64,000 nt of DNA from Mycogone perniciosa (Eukaryota > Ascomycota > Sordariomycetes > Hypocreales > Hypocreaceae): contig JAOALB010000094.1 in assembly GCA_025331125.1 (NCBI GenBank), forward strand, positions 108,565 through 172,564, given 5' to 3'. Shown piece after piece: positions 12,444 through 23,608 of the stretch. Position 1 is the stretch's first letter; every line of letters starts with the position of its first letter. The notes beneath the pieces were generated by a model. The model had not been told where the DNA came from. It did no database searches and worked only from the letters and a program-made list of their open reading frames with translations. The position numbers were made by a program, and so were the translations under genes.

Positions 12444-13949
12444 ATGAGGAGGCCGAAGCCGTTGACGGTGGTCATCAAGCTGGGTAAGTGTGATGTTTGT
12501 TTACTGTGTAGATGAATTACATATGTAGACTGTTGCTGACGCGCTGAATAGGGACGAGCTCAATCGTCGATGAGAAGACGCATGAGCCTCTGCTGCCCAT
12601 CCTGACCTTAATCGTGGACACGGCAGTGAAGCTCAGAAAAGATGGCCATAAAGTGGTTATTGTGTCCTCTGGAGCCATTGGCGTCGGTCTAAGACGCATG
12701 GATGTTGCCAAGCGTCCAAAGCATTTGGCGCAATTGCAGGTGAGCCTCATTCGCACCTCGCGCAATACGACGTTCTAACACTCTATTTCTTTTTAGGCGT
12801 TGGCAGCAATCGGCCAATGTCGGTTGATCAGTCTCTGGGACAGTCTGTTCGCTCATCTAGCACAGCCAGTCGCCCAGATTCTACTTACACGGAACGATAT
12901 CGCCGATGTACGAGGGATCCTAAAACACTCCCCAAAGCCGCGGGGGACATTTCGATTTGCTAACGGTCAGTCTTGCAGCGAACAAGATATCTCAACGCCC
13001 AGAGCACCTTCAACGAGTTGTTAGACATGGGTGTTATCCCTATTGTAAACGAAAATGATACCCTGGCGGTGTCCGAAATCAAGTTTGGCGACAACGATAC
13101 ACTTTCAGCGATTACTTCTGCCATGATTCACGCAGACCTGTTGTTCCTTATGACAGACGTCGATTGCTTGTATGACAAGAACCCGCGAACGCATCCAGAT
13201 GCCAAGGCCATTGAGATTGTCGAGGATATTGCAGCCCTTCAAGCCGATGGTGAGTTCCAATACCCGTAACTTTGCTTTGGGGCTTTGTTCACCAGAAGAT
13301 AGTGTCGAGTGCGGGATCAGCCTTGGGAACAGGGGGAATGAGCACCAAGATCATTGCTGCAAAGCTTGGAACATCAGCTGGCGTAACAACGATTATCACC
13401 CGGTCATCAAGCCCCGGCAACATCCTCAGCATCGTGCGTTACCTCCACCATCCGCCAAAGCCGTCATCAGCACAGGGAGAGCCCGAGCCCGTAGTTCAGA
13501 CTCCACCACTGCACACCAGATTCCTCGCATCCAACGACCCGATCCGAGATCGTCACTTCTGGCTTCTCCATACGCCAAGCCCTCACGGCACGCTATACAT
13601 CGATGAAGGTGCCCACCGAGCATTACTTACCAAAGCTGGCCTACTACCTGTCGGTGTCGTTGATGTCTCAGGCAACTTTGCTCAACATGAAGTCGTCCGA
13701 TTGGTCGTTGTGAGCCGGCGATCATCCCCCGGGCCAGATGGGAAGCGCTGGGAAGGGTCAGCACAGGAAATTGGACGAGCTCTTGTCAACTATGCTGCCC
13801 CTGAAATTACGAGAATCATGGGGCATCAGAGCATAGACATCCGGAATTTGCTTGGCTATGCCGATAGTGAATATGTTGCGCATCGTTCACATATTAGCAT
13901 CTTTAGAGGAGAGAGCAGGCCGGTCACACCGACTCGGGAGATTCGTTGA
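12444..13949 (+). CDS. PRO1: Glutamate 5-kinase (gamma-glutamyl kinase) with C-terminal PUA domain
   Basis: The enzyme phosphorylates glutamate to gamma-glutamyl phosphate, the first and feedback-regulated step of proline synthesis. Five exons fit: 12444-12483, 12552-12739, 12797-12907, 12979-13249 and 13303-13949, about 418 residues, close to the yeast protein. The kinase domain shows KLGTSS (glycine-rich ATP site), VIVSSGAIGVGLRRM, the glutamate-site NENDTLAV, FGDNDTLSA and MTDVDCLYDKNP, then GTGGMSTKI. From residue ~300 a PUA domain follows (LYIDEGAHRALLTKAGLLPV). The first exon is only 40 bases, and an upstream ATG at 12433 runs into a stop after three codons, so 12444 is the sensible start. 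In the fourth intron I chose the acceptor GATAG at 13302, not CCAG at 13295, because it restores the conserved ADVSSAGS segment. Confidence 0.94.
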
Positions 13950-15008
13950 TTTGGAAGAAAAAAGGCTTTTGGGCCATGATAGAGGTAGATACTACGAATT
14001 ATGTATATGTTGGATGAAGGGATAAAAAAGCATAGATTTCCTTGAGCGGGTTAGATAATGTATTGATCGGTTTTGTCTTGAGAAGCTGGAAGACGTCTGC
14101 CAGCCGCAATGTCTGCTAGGCCAGATGTGGCTTGAAGATCCATACTGCTTAAAAAAAGCTTCAAGCTTTATCGAAGTCGCTACAGACGACGGACTACAAG
14201 ATTAGCTTGAGATAGATACATACAAAGACCTGAGTGTGGTTATCGATAGGGGCCCCCACATTTCGCAGCGCACACAGCTTTGCTTCAAATGGAGCTGGTC
14301 TGGGCATAGTAGATAGTAATAATAGCACATGGACTTGGATCTCAGCAATCACCGTTTATTGTCATTGCGCTGGCTAGCTTTCTTGTTGAGCTGTAGTCGA
14401 CCTATCCCTGGTTTCGGATAGATGACGTAGGAGGTTGCTACTATCCAGGCCCAGCCCTACTAGCATGGAGAAAGACTAATTGATGATCTTCCAGGTGTTC
14501 CATGGCAAATGGGCGAGTAGCTATACAATTAGATAGAGATTGAGTTTAGTCTCTTTACGTCTGAACGTGTGCTTTGTTGTAGAATAATACTACTTCTACT
14601 TCGTACTACTATTATTATGTACTACTATTCTCATGCGCGTCAGAGTCCCCACTGATCCAACAGGAAGACAGACTGTACGAAGTACGGAGTACGGAGTATT
14701 ACATAGAGAACGAATAGCGAGCACTTGGCCTGAAGCAGCACTGCCCAGGTGGGTTCCAAAAAACGCCAGTGACCTAAAAAGCCTGCAAGCCCGTAGTGCC
14801 CACAAGAACGGATGTGGTGGTGAATGACTGGCCCATTTTAACGTATTAACCCCTCCAAGCCCCCCCGTTATTTTGCGCACACTCTCAGCTTTTGCTGCTA
14901 ACACTGACACTGACACTGTCCTGCGACTGAGGAGCAAGCTTGAGCTCGTCAGACACCAACTTCCCACCACAATTAGAAAGAAGACGGTCCTCCCGTTAGC
15001 TGCCCACC
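13950..15008. other. Intergenic, 3' flank of PRO1 and promoter of the EBP1-like gene
   Basis: No gene is visible. A tandem copy of the dispersed motif (TACGAAGTACGGAGTACGG) lies at 14676-14698, next to a TA/CTACT-rich stretch at 14580-14632. The final 150 bases are pyrimidine-rich with a C-tract at about 14860, as in highly transcribed fungal promoters. Confidence 0.45.
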
Positions 15009-16616
15009 ATGTCGGAGGAAAAGGATATCGGTACGTGCCCTTCGTTTTGTTTTTCGTGCGCCTTCACTTGGAGATGGCATGCAGTGTCCCGAGGCCAGCC
15101 CCTCTCTTGGCCGGAAAGGAAAGCCTTGCGCTGCTTGACCCCGCCAAAGCAGTAGCTCCTATACAAGCATGACGACTGCACACGACACAACAGAAGCTCG
15201 CCTGCTACGAATGTTATATCAGATCAAATCAAATCAAATGGACGGACGGACGCTGACTGATTCGGATAGATTATTCCCTCAACAACCCTGATACTCTCAC
15301 CAAGTACAAGACCGCTGCCCAGATCTCCGAGAAGGTCCTGGCTGCCGTGTCTGAGCTCTGCGTGCCTGGTGCCAAGATCGTCGATGTCTGCCAGCAAGGT
15401 GACAAGCTGATCGAGGAGGAGATTGCCAAGGTCTACCGCGGAAAGAAGATCACCAAGGGTTAGAATTCCCGGTCGTGTTGTCATCATAGATGCGCAGTGT
15501 GGTGGCTAACTCCAGTGTCAAGGTTTCTCTCACCCAACCACTGTTTCGCCGTCTTCCTATGTGACTCCTTACACCCCCCTCACGTCCGACGAGAGCGAGG
15601 CCTCGACGGAGATTAAGGCTGGCGAGCCCATCAAGATCCAGCTGGGAGCTCAGATTGATGGATTCGGTTCCATTGTCTGCGACACCGTTTTGGCCAGAGC
15701 CAAGGACCAGGCCGAGGAGCCCATCACTGGACGCGACGCTGACCTGATCCTGGCTACCCACTATGCCAACGAGCTCCTCCTGCGGTTAGTAGTCCCCCCC
15801 GGTCTTCTTGCCCAGGGCACGGATGAGGAGAAGGCCAAGGCTGCAGCCCAGAAGGCTCCTACCCAGTCCAAGATCACCAACCTGTTGGAGAAGGTTTGCG
15901 AGTCATATGACTGCAAGCTCGTCGAGAGCACCACATCTTGGCTCTTTGGCCGCAACGAGATTGAGGGAACTAAGAAGATTGTTCTTGCTCCTGCAGAGGG
16001 TACCAAGGGCGATGGCGTCCCTGAGGTTGGCGAGGTCTGGGGTGTTGAGATGGGTGTGAGTCTCGGCTCCGGAAAAGTCAAGACTCTGGATCACCGAGCG
16101 ACTCTCCACCGTCGGACCAACCAGACATACGGTCTGAAGCGCCCTACGTCGCGCAAGATCTTGTCTGAGGTGCAGAAGAAGTTCGGTACCTTCCCCTTCA
16201 GTCTGAGACAGCTGGAGGATGAACGCGATGCCAAGGCTGGTGTTGTCGAATGCGTCCGAGGCAATGTCTTCCGCCAGTATGAGATGGTTGGCGACAAGGA
16301 CAACTCTCCTGTCGCACGACTGCTTACCACCATTGGTGAGTTTGATCCCCGCAGAATTAAGCGAGGCCGCCTATTGAGCTAACTCTACGGAATGATAGCT
16401 ATTACGAAGAACGGCATTACCAAGCTTGGCAGTGCTCCTGTTCCTGACCTCAGCAAGTACCAAACTGAGAAGAAGATCACGGATGAGGAGATTCTCAAGA
16501 TTCTCGAGCAACCTCTAGCCAGGAACACCGGAAAGAAGAAGAGCAAGAACAAGAAGAAGAAGTCGGCCAAGAAGGCTGATGGAACTGCCGAGGAGGAGTC
16601 TGAAAGCGAGGAGTAA
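15009..16616 (+). CDS. EBP1/PA2G4 (p38-2G4, Cdb4)-type methionine-aminopeptidase-fold protein
   Basis: Members of this family keep the pita-bread fold of methionine aminopeptidase but are not active peptidases; they bind 60S ribosomes near the tunnel exit and act in ribosome biogenesis and growth control. Exons are 15009-15030, 15270-15458, 15523-16335 and 16399-16616, about 413 residues. The 22-base first exon joins through a 239-base intron to give MSEEKDIDYSLNNPDTLTKY, the canonical family start. Further family marks are AAQISEKVLAAVSELC, GFSHPTTVSPSSYVTPYTP, IQLGAQIDGFGSIVCDT and LLTTIAITKNGITKLG. The tail is lysine-rich (KKKSKNKKKKSAKKA) and then acidic, consistent with RNA or ribosome binding. 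Fungal relatives include S. pombe Cdb4; yeast Arx1 is a more distant relative. Confidence 0.9.
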
Positions 16617-17798
16617 GAGCCACAACTTGGCTTTGGCAGATGGACTTGTCCGTCGTGTAAATGGTTGTCGGAAGGATGGTGCCCTATTGATACTCAGGCA
16701 GGAACCCAATCTGACTGGACATGGCCTCGCAGCTCGTGGAAACTACGAGAAATCTCGTTCGCCTACATAAAAATGATAGGCATGCTACAATGCTGGCTTG
16801 TGAGTCTAGTGAGGCGAGGCATCATATAGACATCAAACACAGGTCCGGCTGGGACAAGACTTGGCTGCAAACTCGCCAGATGCACGTGTATGGCATAGGA
16901 GATCCAAACCAAAAAATTGATGAAGTGAAGACTGGACCAGGCAATGACGTGATGCAAACCACATTTTGGTGGAGGGGATGCATGCAAATGCAATCATGCA
17001 GCGCCTTTTGGGGAATACTGGTGAAAAGAAGGGGAATGGCTCGCGGGCGCTCGCTCGCCTCCCTTCGTCTCAGGGGAACACAGGAGTGAATAATGGGATG
17101 AGAGCAACACAGCACAGCACCGCAGAGAGATGGCGTCCGCCAATGCAGTCAGCGGTCGAGCCTGGCCGCTGTCGAAGCCCGAGAGGTAAAAATAAGCCTG
17201 CAAGCACCTGTAGAGAGTATGTGTTTGCTCCGTAATAGCACCTAATGCAAGCATGCCCATGCCCACGCCCAGGCCCCGTGATCTGGACTCGGACTCGGCC
17301 TGGTCGAAAGAAGAGAGAGAGCATGGAGAGAGTGAGGCGCGCGCCGTCACATTGAGTGCTCGACCAGGGGCAAAAAACCAATACTGCTAGACCAGAGAAA
17401 AAAATTAATGGGAGAAAAAAAAGGCGAGCCTGACGATGCACGCCGACTCCAGGCGGAACCTTGAAATGCGGTGGTGGGAAAGAGTTTGAACCTTGGACGT
17501 GCCACTGGGTCGCCCCCCTTGTCCAACGGGCAGGCCGCCTCCTCCGAAACCTGCACCCACAACCTCCTCCCCTTCACCCAAAGGTGCAAGGAAAAGCGCG
17601 TCAAGACTGCGAAAAGATCGCGACTGGGCAGTTGATGCTGTTGCTGAAGAGAGAAGTACATTTGCCAATGCTCTGCGTCCGCGAAAAAGCCCGTTGCTAA
17701 CCCGCTTTCGCTAGTCTTTTTGAAGAGGTGCGTTGCCCATCCCGCGCCGCCCAGGGCAGGGGGCCGACTGGCGAGTCGAGTCGCCAGAGCCCGACACC
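16617..17798. other. Intergenic, promoter region of the RCO1-like gene
   Basis: About 1.2 kb between two genes on the same strand. Several short open frames overlap here on both strands, but none shows a domain or good splice partners. An in-frame TTG extension reaches 17733, but the first ATG of the next gene is at 17799. Confidence 0.45.
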
Positions 17799-20700
17799 AT
17801 GATTTCGTCCAACACGAGGGCATCGCGGTCGCGCTACTCCAGTCCCGCGCGACCGCTCGAGGTGTCCAAGACGTCTGCGAATGAAGCATCCAGGACCTTT
17901 ATGCAGCGGTGGCTGGAGCCGTCGGTCCAGAGCAAGGCGAGCTTCGAGGAGGCCGGGCTGATGCGATATGGCGTGCTGGAGACCATGGCGCCGCTGGGCA
18001 CGCTGCCCAAGCCCAAGAAGTCTGGGAACGAGAATGGACAGCAGCCGGTGCGCAAGATCATCCTGAGGCCGTCGGGGACTCAAGGTGCAAATTCTGAAGA
18101 GGAACCCGCGCCGCCTCCAGCCAATACCAGGCAGAGAGCTTCCTCCCCGCCCGCCCCGTCAACACCTCCGCCTCCCGCCTCTGCACCAGCATCCAAAAGG
18201 GCACAAGCAGCCAAAGACACCGAGGACGCAGAATACGACCCCAAGGGAGCCTCGCGTCGAAGACAGTCCCGGCGCGTATCACTTCCTGCCAAGCCGCGGC
18301 AATCTACAGCTGAGCCAAAGAGCACCGCCATTGTAACCCGGCCCAAGCCGACAACACCTAAGCGTGCCGTCCCTATGCGGGAGCCTGAAGACAAGGAATT
18401 TGCGGACAAGGTCGTCGAGGCTGCTGTTGAGGAAGCTCTGAAGCATTACCGCTATCCTACGGCGTGGGCCTTGAGGACCCTCTACGATGAAAAGTCAGGT
18501 GACGCCGACTTTGTTGCCATGGTCGAGGACGTATTCAAGCAGACAGCCGATGCAGAGACCATGGAGGAATTTTCCAAGCTCATTGAAGACAAGAAACGCG
18601 AGGGCAAGAGAGATAACCAGGGCTGTTACTACTTTGTGCCGCCTGCCACCAACAGCCGATTCACTCCGCACAAACCAAAGGCTGCGCCATACGCCAAACT
18701 CCTCCATCCCACCGATGAGAAAAGCGAGGAAGACGAGGAAGGCGAGAGAGGCGAGAAAAGTGAGAAGAGTGAGATGCGGGCTTCTAAGAGGAGCAAGACG
18801 TCACATACCAGCGAGACACCGCTCACCAAGAAAATGGCCGGTAGCAGGTCCAAGACTCACGGCAGTGTCCGAACACCCTCGCGCCGGCGCGCTAGGCGTG
18901 ATTCTGGGTCGAGCGAGTCGTCTCTATCATCGGCCATGAGTCTTTCATCACCAGAGGGCAGTGTGAACAGCGAGAGTCCATCCCTGCAACGGGGAGGCAA
19001 AGCCACGGCTCGCACTACTGGCGCTGGTGGTGCGACTGCTGCTACATCGATTACGGGGGGTCGGTCCCAGTCCCAGTCCCATGATGCGCCAAAATCTCAG
19101 CCAATCACCACCACCCGCCGCAAATCTCTCGCCTGCAACAAGCAGACCATGTCCAACGCCTCCGAGCCAAACTCTCCCACCCGTCCAAGTCGCACCCACA
19201 CATCCACGGCTGATGCCAGCATGCCTGGCAAGGTCGCTGTCTCCGACCCCCTTCTCATTCTCCCCGGCAAGTCTGCAGGCAACAAGTCGACCGGCAAGTC
19301 AACCAGCAAGGACGGCGGCAGCACTGTCAGGGCTCACATGCCTGTTGACGAGGATGAATTTTGGGACAGGCGCCGAGATGCCCGGAAATTCACCAACAGC
19401 CAGTCTTTACAGGAGAGCTCAATACGTATTGGCGAGGAGGAGGAGCGCGACGAGGCAACGCCATCGAGAAGGACGAGGAGGACGCGACAGTCTCTGGTGG
19501 CCCCCATCAGCACGCGAGCCACGCGCTCGGCCAGCAAGAGGCCCATCAGCGAGGATGCCGACATCACCGTCTCATCACCTTTGGCATTCTCGTTTACTGT
19601 TGAAGGCAGTTCTACTGTTGGCTCGCGCGCCGCCACACCAACTACGCTGCGCCCGGCAAAGAAGCAGAGGACAGGTCTTCGCATCAAGTCATCGTAAGTC
19701 ATGTTTTACAAGCGCTCATCTTCAGCATCTTCTTGACGGGGTCACATGCCTACAAGGTGGGCGATATGTGGATGGATAGAAAACTCAAGTGAGTTTTCTG
19801 GCACCATGAGGCGCTGGTGTCAAGGCGCGTGCATTCGAGTTCCAGGAGAAATTAAATCGCCACGCCCTTTTCTCACACCCCAACATTTTGCCCAGAAAAC
19901 AACCCCCCCCAAATCCCACACAAACGAAAGTTGAATGCATGCACGTACGCTAACATTCTCATTTTTTCTGTTGTCGCAGTCCGATGAAAAAGAAAGGCGG
20001 CACAGCTGCCGGTGTCCCTCGCTCAATGGGAGAGGCAGTGTCAGTGAATAACGGTGCGCCCAGAGACAAAGACCAGGTACGTAGACCTCATTCACTTGTT
20101 TTGCAGGATGATGATGGCTATCCGCATCATCGCTTTGAGTTTTGGCGGGATTCAGCGACACGTCGGCTTTCTGTCACAGGCTGTCGTCTCGTTCTGTTTC
20201 ACGGGCCGCCGACCCATTGATTGATGACTTGGGGCCACGACATGGGGCAAGGATCACGCCAAAGGTGCAAAATTAGTGGCCACGAGTTTGATCCGCACAT
20301 TTTGCAACGTGTTGTACGGTGACGGGGGTAATGCTAACAGGGGTATTCCAGGGCTCTGATAACGACGAATACTGTTCCGCCTGTGGTAACGCGGGCGATG
20401 TCGTCTGCTGCGATGGCTGCCCCAGGTCGTTCCATTTCGAGTGCGTGGACATGGTGCAGTCTGAGAGTCTTCCGGATGAATGGTACTGCAACGAGTGCAT
20501 CGTCCGGAGATATCCCTCTCGTGTGCCTGTCCACCAGGGTGCATTCGCCAGTGCTCTCAACAATCTGGAGAAGAGCATTCCCCGGGCCTTTAGCCTTCCC
20601 AAGAAATTGCAGAATCGATTCGAGGGCGTCCGGGCTGGGGCTGATGGTGATTACGAGGAAGTGACCAGCAACAGAACAGCAAAGTGAGTCGCCCGCTTCC

Positions 20701-21870
20701 GCCCTGCATCCCAGCCAAGGCTCCGCTCCGCCATTCTTTTTTTCGTGTGACCAACGTTGGCTAATGCAGCACTATAGGAAACGACCTGGCTACGATGAGC
20801 TGCCAGACTTCTTCAAGCAGCGGGAAGATGGCGAGGCGGTTCTTTGCCATGCCTGTCAACGGCCAGCAACTGAGATTCGGGCCATCATCCCTTGCAGTGC
20901 ATGCCCCTTCTATTGGCACATCGACTGCCTCGATCCACCACTGGCCATGCCCCCTGTCCTGAAGACTTGGCGATGCCCAGCACATGTGGATGACGTCCTA
21001 GCAGAGGCTCCCCCTCTGGCACCAGCGCATCGGTTCCGCAAGGTCAAAGGCGGCCAGATTATCACGCCTGTATTCAGTCGTGGCACCAAGAACAACGGCC
21101 ACATCGAGATCGATTGGGCTGATGAGCCTGAAGAGCCGGAGAACTCTGGCTGGCGGGATCCGAGCTCCTTTGGTAGAACATACAGGCTGCCAGCCAAGGG
21201 CGTTGTCCTTGACTTCATTGCACAGTAAGTATACAACCATGCTTCTTCCATTGGAAGCTGATATTTCGTGCTAACATGTCATCCAGGCTTCGACATCAAG
21301 GTGCTGGCTATGGGTCTCGCCGGGATGAACCACGATGGGTCCCGTATCCATCGCCACCTGCCAACGACTCAAGCGTTCCATTGCCCGGTTCTGCCTTTGA
21401 TCGCAAAGTTGACGAGATGCAGGCGTCTCTGAATCTCATAGGTCTAAAGCAGAAGCGGTCAGAAAATATTGACCAGCTGACAGCCGCGCTTCTGGTGAGC
21501 AACACTCCACCCGTCTTGCTTTCGTGTCTGGTTGCTAACTCATTCTCCTTATTAGTCTGTTGCTGATGACAATGTCATGGCTTTGATGGCCAAGGGAAAT
21601 GCGGACAATATTGCATCTGGCCAGTTAGAACACGCCGACAAGGTCACGTTGCGTGCAATGCTCGCGCAGATGGACGCCATGAGCGCGAGGATCCGACATC
21701 TCCTTGGTGATGAAGCTCCGCCTTCCGGATCCCTCATCTCCAAAGCTTCAGAGTCTTCAGGCGTCGATGCATTTCCTGAAAAGACAGAGTCGACAGGCCC
21801 AATCACGGAACCTACACCTCCTTCCACGGTTGATCACGGCGAGGGCTCTATGGAGCTCGACGAATCTTGA
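17799..21870 (+). CDS. RCO1: RCO1-like double PHD-finger protein (RPD3S histone deacetylase subunit)
   Basis: Rco1 recruits the Rpd3S deacetylase with Eaf3 to transcribed chromatin and suppresses cryptic initiation. Six exons fit: 17799-19693, 19980-20076, 20352-20683, 20778-21224, 21287-21494 and 21556-21870, about 1097 residues. The first 600 residues are mostly disordered, Ser/Arg/Pro-rich, apart from a conserved block near residues 190-300 (FADKVVEAAVEEALKHYRYP and KREGKRDNQGCYYFVPP). PHD1 is at ~670-718 (YCSACGNAGDVVCCDGCPRS, then WYCNEC). PHD2 is at ~797-850 (CHAC...IPCSACPFYWHIDC...WRCPAH). The region between and after matches the Sin3-interaction and C-terminal zones of Rco1/Cph1. The 286- and 275-base introns 1 and 2 are long for this window and flank the small exon 2. 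For intron 3 the acceptor ACTATAG at 20777 keeps frame, whereas ATGCAG at 20769 does not. Confidence 0.88.
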
Positions 21871-23608
21871 TGCCCGCTGGCATACTCTCCATCCTCCTTA
21901 TTTCCGCATCGGAAGACGAACTGCTATGTCAATAGACTGTCACGAATGTTTGACTACGAGAAAGCCACCTTTGAATTCCCCATAGACCTCAATGATCCCA
22001 CCCCGCAAACATGCCCGACCGTGCTCGGCCTTGTATTGGCCCTCCTTTTCCTCCCTTGCCTTGTTACTTTATTTTGGCTTTGTGTTGTTATTATTCTCTT
22101 TTTGCGAGAGATTATGGAGTTGGGGAGATTATAATTGGCATTTCACAATTATGACCCGTCGTATCGACAAACGGCCGAGTAAGTTTTTTATAAGGACTCT
22201 CTGGTTTGGAGCTTTGGCTCTTTACTTACATCTTGCAATTTGGGTTGGAAGAAAGAAAGCAGAATAGTGTGTCTGTGTCTGTGTCAGTGTGTGTATGTGC
22301 CTTGCTTTTTTTGCATCTCTCTCCCTCTCCTTCCCTCCTCTCTATTGGACTTCGTAGCTCCTCTGGCTATTTTGTCCTTGTCTGTTCTTTACCCTTCCTT
22401 TTGGCGGGAGTTTAGGTATCTGTCGGATCGGCAGAAGCGGGATGGGACTTTTGCAGCGAGGGCGAAAAGCAAAAAAGAAGCAGAGGGCGGGCGAGAGTTA
22501 GCAAGCAAGCAAGCATTTTTTGCGTTACGGTCGGCAGTCCATGTGTTGTCACGAAAAGGAGAGGACAAGAAGAGAGCAGCAAGCAGACTCTACCTAATAA
22601 TCCTTCCATTGTTGTATCATAGCCGGACGGGTCACTTTTGGTGGTGGCAAAAGAGAGAGAGCCTTCATAGGATCCCAAAATGCACATGTATAAGCAAGGA
22701 GAGAGAGTCTCTCTTCACCTTTCGCCATGATGACAACAACAGTAAAACTAAACAACACTGCTGATAAAAAGACTTTTGATTGATCCTAATATACAACCTT
22801 TTCTCACCCCGGCCCCCCTGTTGGCCCAAAGTGAGAGGGGAAAAGATTTGCCCTCCAGCCAAGCCTCGCAAGCAAGTAAATTCTCGTGTCTCCCTGACTC
22901 CCACCACCTCCGCCTCCCATTGCCCTCCCCTTCCTTTCCTGGTCTCACCCGACCCTCAACACTAAATACCTAAGGCCCTACCAAGCCAAAAAATAAACAA
23001 TAAGTCTGACAATATCGATATTTTTGGACCTTGTACTGAGAGTCCATCCTTTTGTTTTTGTAACCTAGCAAAGAGAGAGAGCAAAGGCATGAGTCATCGT
23101 TTCAGCCGCCAAAAGAAAGGGAGAACAAATAAATAGACATCGGGAATCCCACAGCGTGCATGTTGTTTGGAGGGCGTTCTTTCTTCTCTTTCCGGCATGG
23201 TGTTCGATTCATAGGCGCGACCGTTCAATAATGATAGATAGTCCAAGGAAAAAAGACACAATGGTACGACTGCCTCTGCCTACCCCTTATGCTGCGGCCT
23301 GAATGTGTGAGACCAGCCCGGCACATGCTGCCACCGGATCTAGACAGAGGAAATGCATCATGATGAGAAGGCAAATCCTTCTCATCCGCATGCTTTTTAG
23401 CCAGTGTTCATCTACACCGTCCTGCTAGAGACGACGTTCTTGCTCGAGTCTCTACTAAATTGCAAACTCCCAACTCCGCATGGCAAAATCCTGCCTGGAC
23501 TGACCGGCTGGTGCGAAAGAAAAGGCATGCATGGCTATATTCTTACAGACGTAAAACACTGCCATGAATCATAGTCTCAAAGAGACGGAATTACCTCTAA
23601 TGTCATGA
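21871..23608. other. Intergenic between convergent genes, with long UTR-like sequence
   Basis: This is 1.7 kb of low-complexity sequence holding the 3' ends of RCO1 (+) and the Pumilio gene (-). It has a TGTGTCTG run at 22266-22295, CT-rich tracts at 22315-22345 and AG-rich tracts at 22440-22580. No open frame shows a domain. Long 3' untranslated regions are the simplest reading. Confidence 0.45.

Noticed and set aside
17347..17889. 180-codon minus-strand open frame over the RCO1 promoter
   Set aside because: Overlaps the start of RCO1 in antisense and shows no recognisable domain.
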